From assembly GCA_020430425.1 (NCBI GenBank), contig JAGQJW010000003.1, forward strand, positions 1 through 36,626: a stretch of DNA of 36,626 bases, given 5' to 3'. This document shows, in pieces, positions 26,580 through 33,561 of the stretch. The position numbers and the translations under genes were made by a program. Every line of letters begins with the position of its first letter. Position 1 is the stretch's first letter. The notes beneath the pieces are model-generated. The model had not been told where the DNA came from. It was given only the letters and a program-made list of their open reading frames with translations, and ran no database searches. The stretch is from Nanobdellota archaeon (GTDB taxonomy: Archaea > Nanobdellota > Nanobdellia > Woesearchaeales > SKGA01).

Positions 26580-27296
26580 ATGGATCGCGTACAGAAAATC
26601 ATTGCAGAGTCAGGTCTTTGCTCTAGACGAAAGGCTGAAGAGCTTATTGAAGCGGGAAAAGTCAAGGTCAATGGAGTGGTCATCGGCTTAGGTGACAAGG
26701 CAGACAGAGACGTCGATGATATCAAGGTGGATGGCAAGAAGATAGCTGTTGAGGACAAGGTCTACTACCTGCTTCACAAGCCAAAGAACTACCTCTGTAC
26801 TTCCCGTGATATGTACGATCGAAAAACGGTTCTCGAACTTGTTCCTAAAGGAAAGAGGGTGTTTAGTGTAGGTCGTCTTGACCGTGATGCAACCGGTCTT
26901 TTGCTGCTCACTAATGATGGGGATTTTGGAAACAAAGTAATGCATCCAAGCCACGAAGTGAAAAAGACCTATATTGCAGTACTTGATCTTCCCTTCAAAC
27001 CAAGTGATGCAAAAAAGCTTGAGGAAGGCATCAAGATAGATAGGCAAGTGGTAAAGGGAAAGATCATCATTCTTGACAAGAAGACCATTGCCATTACCGT
27101 TCATAGCGGCATGAACAAAGTGATCAAGAGAATTTGTAAAGCTTTGGGGTATTATGTGCGGCAATTGCATCGAACCCACATCGGAAGTCTGGCAGTAGAT
27201 GTTCCGGTCGGTGAGTTTCGGGAACTCTCCCCTGAAGAGCTTAAGCTGGTTTTCAAGCAGCCCAAGATATCAAAAGCGACCTTTACTGATTCTTGA
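26580..27296 (+). CDS. rluB: RsuA/RluB-family pseudouridine synthase, 238 aa
   Basis: An N-terminal S4 RNA-binding domain (about 1-48: RVQKIIAESGLCSRRKAEELIEAG) is followed by the pseudouridine synthase core. The catalytic motif GRLDRDATGLLLLTNDGDF holds the expected Asp at residue 101. The C-terminal part has GMNKVIKRICKALGYYVRQLHR, the family NxQIRR-type motif, though the canonical Asn-Arg-Gln triplet reads NKV. It should convert uridines to pseudouridine in rRNA. This family is bacterial in character and uncommon in archaea, so an old transfer is likely. Length matches small RluB/RsuA members. Its last 14 nt overlap the convergent ttuA. The exact target (RluB, RluE, RluF or RsuA type) cannot be set from sequence alone. 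Confidence 0.85.
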   Translation: MDRVQKIIAESGLCSRRKAEELIEAGKVKVNGVVIGLGDKADRDVDDIKVDGKKIAVEDKVYYLLHKPKNYLCTSRDMYDRKTVLELVPKGKRVFSVGRLDRDATGLLLLTNDGDFGNKVMHPSHEVKKTYIAVLDLPFKPSDAKKLEEGIKIDRQVVKGKIIILDKKTIAITVHSGMNKVIKRICKALGYYVRQLHRTHIGSLAVDVPVGEFRELSPEELKLVFKQPKISKATFTDS

Positions 27297-28188
27297 GAAC
27301 GGACGCTATTTCTTCTATGAGTTCTTCTGCTTTTCCAGAAGGAATCTCTACATCGCCCGCAGAAAGGTGATCGAATTCTTCCTTTTCAATACTGATTACG
27401 TGCTGTTGTGGTTCTCGTAATGCGAGATAGGTTTCTAGAATGTGCTTCTTTGTTCCTGGGTGTTCTTCTTCATACCTATTGAGAATCTCAGTAAGATGCA
27501 TCCTATAAGAATCAGGAGCGTAAGGGCATTCGCCAAAATCGGTTTTGATCCGGTGGATTACGGTGTAGGTAAGTAGGTGTTTCTCGCTGACAAAATAGAA
27601 AGGCTTGACTCGTGGAACAAATCGTCGTTTGATGCTTGCCTCATTCTCTGTGGTCTTTGGTCCTGTTCGCAGGAAAAGAGAGCTGTTTCCTCGGGCAAGA
27701 TTCATCAATACCGTCTGTGCTTCATCATCCATATTGTGTCCTGTAGCAATCACATCATAGTCTTGTGCATATTTATTGAGAAGGTATCGTCGAAGAGTAC
27801 CGCACACCGTACAGGCGTGGAACTGCTTTGTTTTCATTACCGTATCCAGTCCAAATCCGGCTTCCTGTTCGAAACTGACCGTCCGTACCTTGATGCCTGA
27901 TCGTTTAATAAAATCATCTAGATCTTTGAGAGAGAATTCTCGGTAGTTCGTGATACCTTCGTTGATGAAAAGTCCTTCAACAGCATATCCTAGCCTAGTG
28001 AGCACATCAAGAAGTGCAAGAGAATCTTTTCCTCCACTCACAGCAACACAGATTCGATCATTCTTGGTGAACAGTCCAAACTGATCAATGGTCTCTTGAG
28101 CAGTCTTAAGGATGAAGGAATCGAAGTGATCCTTGCATAAAGAGGGTTTTGTCGATATCGCCCGTTGATCACATTGTTCGCAGTTCAT
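27283..28188 (-). CDS. ttuA: tRNA 2-thiouridine synthetase TtuA/Ncs6 family, 301 aa
   Basis: TtuA/NcsA enzymes adenylate the tRNA U and insert sulfur using a carrier protein and an Fe-S cluster. Visible features are an N-terminal zinc knuckle (C3, C6, C18, H21), the PP-loop SGGKDS (51-56), the CTVC pair C126/C129 and the third cluster cysteine C221 in ECPY. The ATP-pyrophosphatase core also shows ATGHNMDDEAQT (148-159). The C-terminal zinc-binding cysteines usually seen in the family are absent; the last 80 residues contain no cysteine. It lies 66 nt downstream of the ubiquitin-like sulfur carrier gene on the same strand, an expected functional pair. The ATG at 28188 is preceded by a purine-rich AAGGAAAAGGAAA stretch. 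Confidence 0.88.
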   Translation of the reverse strand: MNCEQCDQRAISTKPSLCKDHFDSFILKTAQETIDQFGLFTKNDRICVAVSGGKDSLALLDVLTRLGYAVEGLFINEGITNYREFSLKDLDDFIKRSGIKVRTVSFEQEAGFGLDTVMKTKQFHACTVCGTLRRYLLNKYAQDYDVIATGHNMDDEAQTVLMNLARGNSSLFLRTGPKTTENEASIKRRFVPRVKPFYFVSEKHLLTYTVIHRIKTDFGECPYAPDSYRMHLTEILNRYEEEHPGTKKHILETYLALREPQQHVISIEKEEFDHLSAGDVEIPSGKAEELIEEIASVLKNQ

Positions 28189-28254
28189 ATTGTTTCCTTT
28201 TCCTTCTTTTGGTAGTGCCTATTATTTCTGTGTCGTGACCACAGGCTCGCTACT

Positions 28255-28449
28255 TTAGCCACCGCTGATAACAGATAGAAGTTTTATCTCATCTGAATCA
28301 TCTAGTTCTTCATCTTCAGTAACGAGCTGACCATTTTTGATGATGAGCACATCTTCTACAAGCACTCCAATTTCTTTAAGGAGATCCATTGCTTTACCGG
28401 AAAATTCTTTTTCGATAGTTTCCTTTGTCCGTTCAATAGTGATCTTCAT
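28255..28449 (-). CDS. ttuB: Ubiquitin-like sulfur carrier (TtuB/SAMP/ThiS-MoaD family), 64 aa
   Basis: This small beta-grasp protein ends in the diagnostic Gly-Gly (LLSVISGG), which becomes the thiocarboxylate in sulfur transfer. The size and the MKITIER start with a central LLKEIG helix fit ThiS/MoaD/SAMP2-type carriers. It lies directly upstream of ttuA on the same strand, so it most likely donates sulfur for tRNA 2-thiouridine formation; SAMP-like protein conjugation is also possible. No E1-like activator is in the window. A TATA box (28474-28481) is centred about 28.5 nt upstream of the ATG, so the mRNA is probably nearly leaderless. Confidence 0.85.
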   Translation of the reverse strand: MKITIERTKETIEKEFSGKAMDLLKEIGVLVEDVLIIKNGQLVTEDEELDDSDEIKLLSVISGG

Positions 28450-28473
28450 CAGGAGAAGAAGAACAGGAAGTTA

Positions 28474-28506
28474 TTTTTAAACCCTCCTTCAATAAGTTTT
28501 ATATAC
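28474..28506. promoter_or_regulatory. Divergent promoter region of ttuB and the SpoIIM-like gene
   Basis: The minus-strand box TTTAAAAA (28474-28481) is centred about 28.5 nt before the ttuB ATG. For the plus-strand gene, TTTTATATAC (28497-28506) is the best TATA candidate but lies so close that the leader would be about 4 nt, although a GGAG site is present at 28520-28524. Initiation from TTTTTAAA for both directions would give the plus gene a leader of about 27 nt holding that site. Confidence 0.45.
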
Positions 28507-28530
28507 TCTCTTGCTTGACAGGAGAGATAT

Positions 28531-29523
28531 ATGGTCTTAGAAAGCATTTCCAACCCTTTTCAGGCTGAAAACAAACCTTCAAAGCTCATTGCGATGGGTT
28601 TTGTCTATTGCGTGCTTGCTATTCTCCTGTCAACTTGGATCTTCAAGGATCAGGCTAGTTTGGTCTTTGTCTTTTTGACGGTCATGGCTTCTATTCCTTT
28701 GATGATGAATATCATCAAGGAAGAAGAGAAAAAAGACTTGCAGGATATTGAAGAAGTAGTCCTGCTCAAAGAACATTCAAGAGCACTTATCGCTTTTATG
28801 GCTCTCTTTCTAGGAGTCACTCTTGGTGTCGTTGCCACTTATGTCTATACCCCCTTAGCAATCACTTTAGCAGTTTTTATGGGAGTGCTCCTGTTTTCAA
28901 AACCGGATGCTTCAACAGGAAAGGTCTCTTCGATAACGATGATTGTTGCAACGGTTGCAGCACTTGCTCTTGGTATCTGGGCTGCTCAGCAAGGCACAGA
29001 TATGGTTGGAGTCTTTCAGACCCAGATCGACACGATCAAGCATATCAATGGAAGAGTGACGGGGTTATCTACCGTTAACACAGGTTCTGCTTTTGCCAAG
29101 ATCTTTCTCAACAATATCAAAGTGTTAGTATTTTGTATCCTTTTCTCTTTCCTTTATGGAGCTGGTGCAATCTTCATTCTCACCTGGAATGCTTCAGTCA
29201 TCGGAACAGCAGTAGGTAATTTTATCAGGAGCAATCTGGCAACAGTGGCCCATCTTGTCGGTCTTGAGAAAGCTAGCCAATATTTCTCAATCATTACTAT
29301 TGGCCTTTTCAAGTATATCATTCATGGGGTTCCAGAGATCCTTGGTTACTTTGTTGCGGCACTCGCAGGCGGCATTATCTCGATTGGTGTCATCAGACAT
29401 GATTTTGAAGGAAGAAAATTTGAGCACATCGTACTTGATGCCGCTGACCTGATTCTTCTCTCTATTGGAATCATCTTTGTTGCTGCGGCACTTGAGGTAT
29501 GGATTACTCCTTTGATCTTTTAG
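28531..29523 (+). CDS. SpoIIM/DUF95-family integral membrane protein, 330 aa
   Basis: The protein has roughly seven to nine hydrophobic segments. It carries the family signature in the C-terminal half: FLNNIKVLVFCILFSFLYGAG (about 193-213), ILTWNASVIGTAVG (about 216-229) and HGVPEILGYFVAALAGGI (about 265-282). SpoIIM-like proteins in archaea are conserved membrane proteins of uncertain role; the bacterial namesake acts in membrane remodelling during sporulation, which does not apply here. The ATG at 28531 has a GGAG ribosome-binding site six bases upstream. The short gene at 29533 follows after 9 nt and may be co-transcribed. Confidence 0.85.
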   Translation: MVLESISNPFQAENKPSKLIAMGFVYCVLAILLSTWIFKDQASLVFVFLTVMASIPLMMNIIKEEEKKDLQDIEEVVLLKEHSRALIAFMALFLGVTLGVVATYVYTPLAITLAVFMGVLLFSKPDASTGKVSSITMIVATVAALALGIWAAQQGTDMVGVFQTQIDTIKHINGRVTGLSTVNTGSAFAKIFLNNIKVLVFCILFSFLYGAGAIFILTWNASVIGTAVGNFIRSNLATVAHLVGLEKASQYFSIITIGLFKYIIHGVPEILGYFVAALAGGIISIGVIRHDFEGRKFEHIVLDAADLILLSIGIIFVAAALEVWITPLIF

Positions 29524-29532
29524 AGAAACAAA

Positions 29533-29820
29533 ATGATGTATGAGATTAATAAGATTGATTTTGCATCCGTTGATGACTTTACACGGGCCGTAGAAAAAGT
29601 GATTTTACCCAATAAAGGTAAGACGATTGAATATATTGTCTCTTCAACAATCTCGGCAAGTGCAGGAACGGTCTATCTTATGGATGCTGTTCACTGGAGT
29701 TTTGGTATTGTTGGTGCAATCACTATTGGATGGAATATCTACAATGAGATAAAAGATTACAAAAAGAAAGTGAAAAGAAAAGAGAATCTCATTGAGCTTG
29801 GATATCTTCAAAGAAAATAG
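29533..29820 (+). CDS. Small putative membrane protein, 95 aa
   Basis: I do not recognise this family. It starts with two methionine codons (29533 or 29536). The central segment (about 38-72, EYIVSSTISASAGTVYLMDA and FGIVGAITIGW) could form one or two membrane helices. The C-terminus is strongly basic (DYKKKVKRKENL), as expected for a positive-inside tail. It lies 9 nt after the SpoIIM-like gene and ends 2 nt from the convergent RPA-like gene, so the strand fits a two-gene transcript. It could be an accessory of the SpoIIM-like protein; nothing beyond position supports that. Confidence 0.6.
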   Translation: MMYEINKIDFASVDDFTRAVEKVILPNKGKTIEYIVSSTISASAGTVYLMDAVHWSFGIVGAITIGWNIYNEIKDYKKKVKRKENLIELGYLQRK

Positions 29821-29822
29821 GT

Positions 29823-30548
29823 TTACTCAAGGACCTTTACTCGCCCAGGCTTTATCTCATACACTTCTCCCATAGTGATAAGGGTGAGAATATGATCATC
29901 GATATTATTTCCGAAATAGGAGATGATGTCTTCGATGAGACAGCCGTCCCCCCCGTCCTTTTTCTTGATGAATGTGATGATGTCTTCTCCTGAAACATCT
30001 TGTACCGGAACTAGCTCTTCAACTACCTCGACAGATTCCTCGCCATCGAGAAGCTCTTCGATTGCAACCGGCTGTGCTGATGTTTTTGTTGCTTGGGCAA
30101 AGACTGATGTCTGGCTTGGTCTTTTAGGTTCATCATATACTTCGGCTGTTACTTCTAGAAGTTCCTTCTTTCGATAGCTTAACCATCCCGGTTCTTCCTT
30201 GAGCTGTTTGTTGTTGACGATTTCACAGGCGATAAAGATGATGTTATTATTCTGTCGAGGTCGACCGATAAGAAGCACCGGATCTCCTACTTTGAGTTGG
30301 ACCGTTTTTTTCTGCTGTGCAAAGTCAGTAACTTGGATGGTTCCTGTTCCATCATCTAGCGTGAAATCATATGGTCCTGGTTTTGAGACGACAAAGCCCA
30401 GGAGATTGACTCGTGAGAGTCGTCGATGGTTGCTCTCGATATAGTTTGCTAGCCATCCTTCCTGAACGACATAGGTTCCGGTAAGGAGATCCTTGACACT
30501 ACATATTTTTGCGGTTTCTCGTTGAGGTGTTGATGTTTCGGTGCTCAT
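29823..30548 (-). CDS. RPA32-like OB-fold single-strand DNA-binding protein, 241 aa
   Basis: An OB-fold occupies about residues 44-112 (RVNLLGFVVSKPGPYDFTLDDGTGTIQV, then VGDPVLLIGRPRQ), as in replication protein A subunit 2 families. A low-complexity linker (about 130-185) leads to a small C-terminal winged-helix domain (about 185-241: EDIITFIKKKDGGDGCLIEDIISYF). That architecture matches RPA32. It should bind single-stranded DNA at replication or repair sites. It starts 9 nt after mcm on the same strand, so it is probably expressed with the replicative helicase. No other RPA subunit is in the window. No clear SD precedes the ATG. Confidence 0.78.
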   Translation of the reverse strand: MSTETSTPQRETAKICSVKDLLTGTYVVQEGWLANYIESNHRRLSRVNLLGFVVSKPGPYDFTLDDGTGTIQVTDFAQQKKTVQLKVGDPVLLIGRPRQNNNIIFIACEIVNNKQLKEEPGWLSYRKKELLEVTAEVYDEPKRPSQTSVFAQATKTSAQPVAIEELLDGEESVEVVEELVPVQDVSGEDIITFIKKKDGGDGCLIEDIISYFGNNIDDHILTLITMGEVYEIKPGRVKVLE

Positions 30549-30557
30549 TTTGGTTGC

Positions 30558-32576
30558 CTATGGTTTTGAATAGAAGCCTCTTTTTGGTTGATAGATGTCT
30601 CCTGTCCTTGAAAGTTTAGCAAGTACTTCCTCAACCTTTGCTTCCTCTAATCCTTTTAGCTCACACTCTTTGACAATATCTTCTTCTGGGATTTGTTTAT
30701 GTTGCTTGGAAAGATCATTGATGACCTCTCGAACAATGACGATGTGGTTTCTCTGGCTTGCCGTTACTCCTGTGGTGATTCGGTCAATATCTAGTTTTCC
30801 CGTATCCGGATCAAGTCCGATCTGGCTGAGAGTATGATGCACCAGTTCAATTGCTTTTTTTGCATCTTCCTTGCCAGCGACTTCCTTGAGGCCGACCTTT
30901 GCGCTTGCTTCTGTCAGTCGTACCAATGCTTCTAGCTGTCGTGCAGTGATAGGGACTGCTTTGATTCCTTCCCCGTCTCCACCCATGTTTCTTATCTTGA
31001 CATAATAATCTCTTATCTCATCTAGCGCTTCATCACTCAGTCGAGGTCTGATGTTCTTTTTTGCATAGCCGACATATTTCTTGATGAAATCAGTATCTAG
31101 TTCCACTTCATCAGCTCGTTTGACATCTTGATGAAGCTTAAGAATAAATTCTGCAATCTCATTGTCCCTATCCCTGTCCGGTACATCTCGTACGGGAAAG
31201 ATGAGATCAAATCGGCTCATTAGTGCAGGTGGTAGGTTGATCTGTTTTCCAAGGACTTCATAAGGATCGAATCGACCAAACTTGGGGTTTGCTGCAGCAA
31301 GGACAGTAGTCTCACACCGAAGGGTTGCTTGGATGTTTGCCTTGCTGATGGTGATGGTCTGCTGTTCAAGACCTTCGTGCATTGCGCTTCGGTCTTCGTC
31401 AGTCATCTTGTCAAGCTCATCGATACAGGCGATTCCTTGGTTTGCAAGGACAAGTGCTCCTGCCTCAAGTGCCCATCCTTTGAGGAATTCATCTTTGACG
31501 ACTGACGCAGTAAGTCCTGCACCGCTTGCTCCTTTTCCTGAAACGAATCGGGCTTTTGGTGCAATGACACTCACTCTTTTGAGTAATTGTGATTTTGCTG
31601 CTCCGGGATCTCCTATGAGAAGGACGTGAATATCTCCTCTGGTCTTTACTCCATCGCTTCGGGGTTTGATGACTCCACCCATCATCTGAAGGAGAAGTGC
31701 TTCCTTGACTTTCTCATGACCATGGATGGTAGGTGCAAAACTCTTGACCAATCGTTTGAATGCCTTTCCAGATTCAGCAAATTCTTTGATGGTCTGTTCT
31801 TCTTCTGGAGATATCTCTACATTGATGAATTCTTCTTCTACCGGCTCGACATGGTTTCCTTCAAGCATCAGGTCAAATTCTACTGATTTCCCTCCCCCAT
31901 GTAAAGAGATGGGAATCTCATGCACTACGCCTGTAACGACGACTCGGCTTCCCGGATTGGTCTTTTTCTCACCGAGAGGAGTGACTAGATCATTTCGAAG
32001 GATGAGATTGAATCGTTTTGCCTGCTCTCCTCCCTCAAGCTGTTCAGTTGGTTCTTCAAGTACGATCTTCTGAACATCTTCTAGTTCTTTTGAGAGCAGT
32101 CGAAATCCTCCTTTTCGACCACAACCGCATTGTGTCGGTTCCTTGAACTTCTCCTCGACCTGGATGATGTTCATGATATTTCCACAGCTGGGACATTCAA
32201 ATTTTGCGCTTGTCACATGAGGACGGACATTTCCTTTCTGCCGAACGACTCCTTCAACTTGGATGAGTTTTCCCAAGTGCTTGCTTCTGATGTCTCGGAT
32301 GGAGATGGTCTGAGAATCAGGAAGGTTCATGAATCGGACAAAGAAGTTCTTCGTGTCTCCTTGAAGGTGGAGTTTTTCTACAGCGAGCTGTGATGTTTTA
32401 TAGACGTCTTCTGGATTGTCAAGAAGTTCTTGTGCAAGATCTATGTGAAACATAGAGAGAAGAGCAAAATCGACATCGATGTGTTTGGTTCCTTTCTGGA
32501 CTGCCTTGATGATGTCATCATAATAGTTCAATTCAAAGAAGTCCTGAAACAGTTGAATTTGTTCTCCGATATCCAT
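30558..32576 (-). CDS. mcm: MCM replicative DNA helicase, 672 aa
   Basis: MCM hexamers unwind DNA at the replication fork. The sequence shows an N-terminal domain with a zinc ribbon (CPSCG, CGCG; about 128-150), Walker A GDPGAAKSQLL (about 322-332), Walker B IDELDKM (about 384-390), sensor 1 AAANP, and the arginine-finger region SRFDLIF (about 453). A C-terminal winged helix (about 600-672) ends in PKRGFYSKP. The length is normal for archaeal MCM and no intein is present. The RPA-like gene follows after 9 nt. The probable promoter is the AT-rich TTTATTTATTTTTAAAG block at 32621-32637, giving a leader of about 25-30 nt. No GINS or origin-recognition gene is adjacent. Confidence 0.95.
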   Translation of the reverse strand: MDIGEQIQLFQDFFELNYYDDIIKAVQKGTKHIDVDFALLSMFHIDLAQELLDNPEDVYKTSQLAVEKLHLQGDTKNFFVRFMNLPDSQTISIRDIRSKHLGKLIQVEGVVRQKGNVRPHVTSAKFECPSCGNIMNIIQVEEKFKEPTQCGCGRKGGFRLLSKELEDVQKIVLEEPTEQLEGGEQAKRFNLILRNDLVTPLGEKKTNPGSRVVVTGVVHEIPISLHGGGKSVEFDLMLEGNHVEPVEEEFINVEISPEEEQTIKEFAESGKAFKRLVKSFAPTIHGHEKVKEALLLQMMGGVIKPRSDGVKTRGDIHVLLIGDPGAAKSQLLKRVSVIAPKARFVSGKGASGAGLTASVVKDEFLKGWALEAGALVLANQGIACIDELDKMTDEDRSAMHEGLEQQTITISKANIQATLRCETTVLAAANPKFGRFDPYEVLGKQINLPPALMSRFDLIFPVRDVPDRDRDNEIAEFILKLHQDVKRADEVELDTDFIKKYVGYAKKNIRPRLSDEALDEIRDYYVKIRNMGGDGEGIKAVPITARQLEALVRLTEASAKVGLKEVAGKEDAKKAIELVHHTLSQIGLDPDTGKLDIDRITTGVTASQRNHIVIVREVINDLSKQHKQIPEEDIVKECELKGLEEAKVEEVLAKLSRTGDIYQPKRGFYSKP

Positions 32577-32620
32577 GGTGTTGCCTTTTTCTCACAAGAG
32601 AGTTCTCACTACCTCTTTTT

Positions 32621-32637
32621 CTTTAAAAATAAATAAA
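32621..32637 (-). promoter_or_regulatory. AT-rich TATA region upstream of mcm
   Basis: The minus strand reads TTTATTTATTTTTAAAG, offering two overlapping TATA-like boxes. Transcription would begin near 32600, about 25-30 nt before the ATG at 32576. The leader contains a GAGG-type purine run (near 32610) but not close to the start codon. The 121-nt gap between mcm and tbp also holds the end of the tbp gene at 32698. Confidence 0.45.
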
Positions 32638-32697
32638 AAGCTTATTCACACTTGTCCAGTCGCCCATCCATTTTTGAGCTCCTAGAGGGTCAAGAAT

Positions 32698-33261
32698 TTA
32701 CTTTAAATTCTTGAGTACGTCAATAAGCATGTGTACTGCCTTATAGACTTCTGCTTCTGATTTGGTTCCAGTACAGACGATCTTTCCGTTGCTGAACAGG
32801 AGGAAGGTTGCCTTTGCTTCATTGAGCTTGAAGACAAGTCCTGGAAACTGTTCCGGTTCGTATTCTGTATTGTCCAGTTTCATAGCAAGGGTGTTAAGAT
32901 TAAGATCCATACCAATGCTACCAGAAGCTACCATATTCTGGATGTTGATTTCTGGCTTGATAGTGATGGTGATATTGATCTTGGTGAGTGTCTCTTTGAT
33001 CTTCTCTAGGGACTGTTCTACTTCTGCTAGGCTTCGTGCACCGGTGCAGACAACATTTCCTGAGCTGAAAATCAGTGCTGAGGTCTTTGGCTCTTTGATC
33101 CTGATGACCAGTCCTGGAAACTGTTCTGGGTTATACTCTGTATTTGAGAGTGTTGCTGCCATCTTTTCTAGTGGGATATCATGACCCAGGCTAGTGGATA
33201 CAACAATGTTTACTATACTTACGTCTAAGCCTTTTTTCAGTTCAGCTATATTTTCACTCAT
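32698..33261 (-). CDS. tbp: TATA-box-binding protein
   Basis: TBP is the archaeal general transcription factor that bends TATA DNA. Two imperfect repeats of about 90 residues are clear, each with the phenylalanine-containing EQFPGLV and the matching FSSGNVVCTGARS / FSNGKIVCTGTKS motif. All four intercalating phenylalanine positions are kept. The start is set at the ATG at 33261 (MSENIAELKKGLD), which begins just before the first repeat and follows GGGGGAATAAATAAA. An in-frame ATG at 33288 would add nine residues (MSFHGGINK), partly encoded by that purine-rich leader, and cannot be excluded. A TATA box (33322-33329) gives a start near 33299. TBP binding to its own TATA-rich upstream region is possible. 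Confidence 0.93.
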   Translation of the reverse strand: MSENIAELKKGLDVSIVNIVVSTSLGHDIPLEKMAATLSNTEYNPEQFPGLVIRIKEPKTSALIFSSGNVVCTGARSLAEVEQSLEKIKETLTKINITITIKPEINIQNMVASGSIGMDLNLNTLAMKLDNTEYEPEQFPGLVFKLNEAKATFLLFSNGKIVCTGTKSEAEVYKAVHMLIDVLKNLK

Positions 33262-33321
33262 TTTATTTATTCCCCCATGAAAAGACAAAAAATGTCCTTT
33301 CGTTTCTAATCCCCACCGTTC

Positions 33322-33329
33322 TTTTTAAA
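33322..33329 (-). promoter_or_regulatory. TATA box of tbp
   Basis: The minus strand reads CTTTAAAAAGAAC around the box. Initiation is predicted near 33299, leaving a leader of 38 nt to the ATG at 33261. The same octamer in reverse orientation occurs twice at 33382-33403, so the tbp upstream region carries several potential TBP sites, plus palindromic CATTTATAAATG at 33369-33380. Confidence 0.5.
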
Positions 33330-33395
33330 GGATGAAAAGAAAAGGTTATTTATAAACTCTTTGTTTTTCATTTATAAATGGTTTAAAAAGAAACA

Positions 33396-33403
33396 TTTAA
33401 AAA
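33396..33403 (+). promoter_or_regulatory. TATA box of a putative plus-strand mini-gene
   Basis: TTTAAAAA, preceded by GAAACA, is centred 25.5 nt before an ATG at 33425, matching the leaderless geometry of other genes here. A second identical octamer lies 14 nt upstream at 33382-33389. Confidence 0.4.
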
Positions 33404-33424
33404 GAACCCAAACCTTCATTTCCT

Positions 33425-33469
33425 ATGCAAAGCAAAGAAGAAGCAAAATTTGGCAGATTAAGCAAGTAA
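33425..33469 (+). CDS. Putative leaderless 14-residue mini-ORF or small RNA
   Basis: The intergenic region between tbp and the TraB-family gene holds a short frame encoding MQSKEEAKFGRLSK and ending in TAA. It is preceded at the leaderless distance by a TATA box and followed within 15 nt by a T7 run (33477-33483). The charged peptide has no recognisable domain. It may be a real small protein, a leader peptide, or just the body of a small RNA transcribed from the same promoter. It is divergent from tbp, so it could also be a by-product of a bidirectional promoter. Confidence 0.3.
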   Translation: MQSKEEAKFGRLSK

Positions 33470-33484
33470 AAAGACATTTTTTTG
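33470..33484 (+). terminator. T-run after the mini-ORF
   Basis: AAAAGACATTTTTTTG directly follows the mini-ORF stop. A T7 run is adequate for archaeal RNA polymerase termination. It would limit the transcript to about 60 nt. Confidence 0.35.
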
Positions 33485-33517
33485 AAAACACACACCCCTT
33501 TGTTTCCTGTGGAATTA

Positions 33518-33543
33518 TTTTTCCCTTAAATTTTTAGGAAAAT
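33518..33543. terminator. Inverted repeat between the mini-ORF and the TraB-family gene
   Basis: TTTTCC and GGAAAA arms flank an inner TAAA-TT-TTTA pairing. The element lies about 20 nt past the stop of the minus-strand TraB-family gene and could end transcripts from that side. It is AT-rich and weak. Confidence 0.3.
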
Positions 33544-33561
33544 GAGAAGAGTATTCCTTCC

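Noticed and set aside
26688-27179. Long minus-strand open frame opposite the pseudouridine synthase
   Set aside because: It is antisense to a clear S4/GRLD gene and its translation shows no domain or promoter; it is a shadow frame.
28531-29523. Reading the SpoIIM-like gene as evidence for sporulation
   Set aside because: SpoIIM/DUF95 proteins are widespread in non-sporulating archaea and no other sporulation gene is present.
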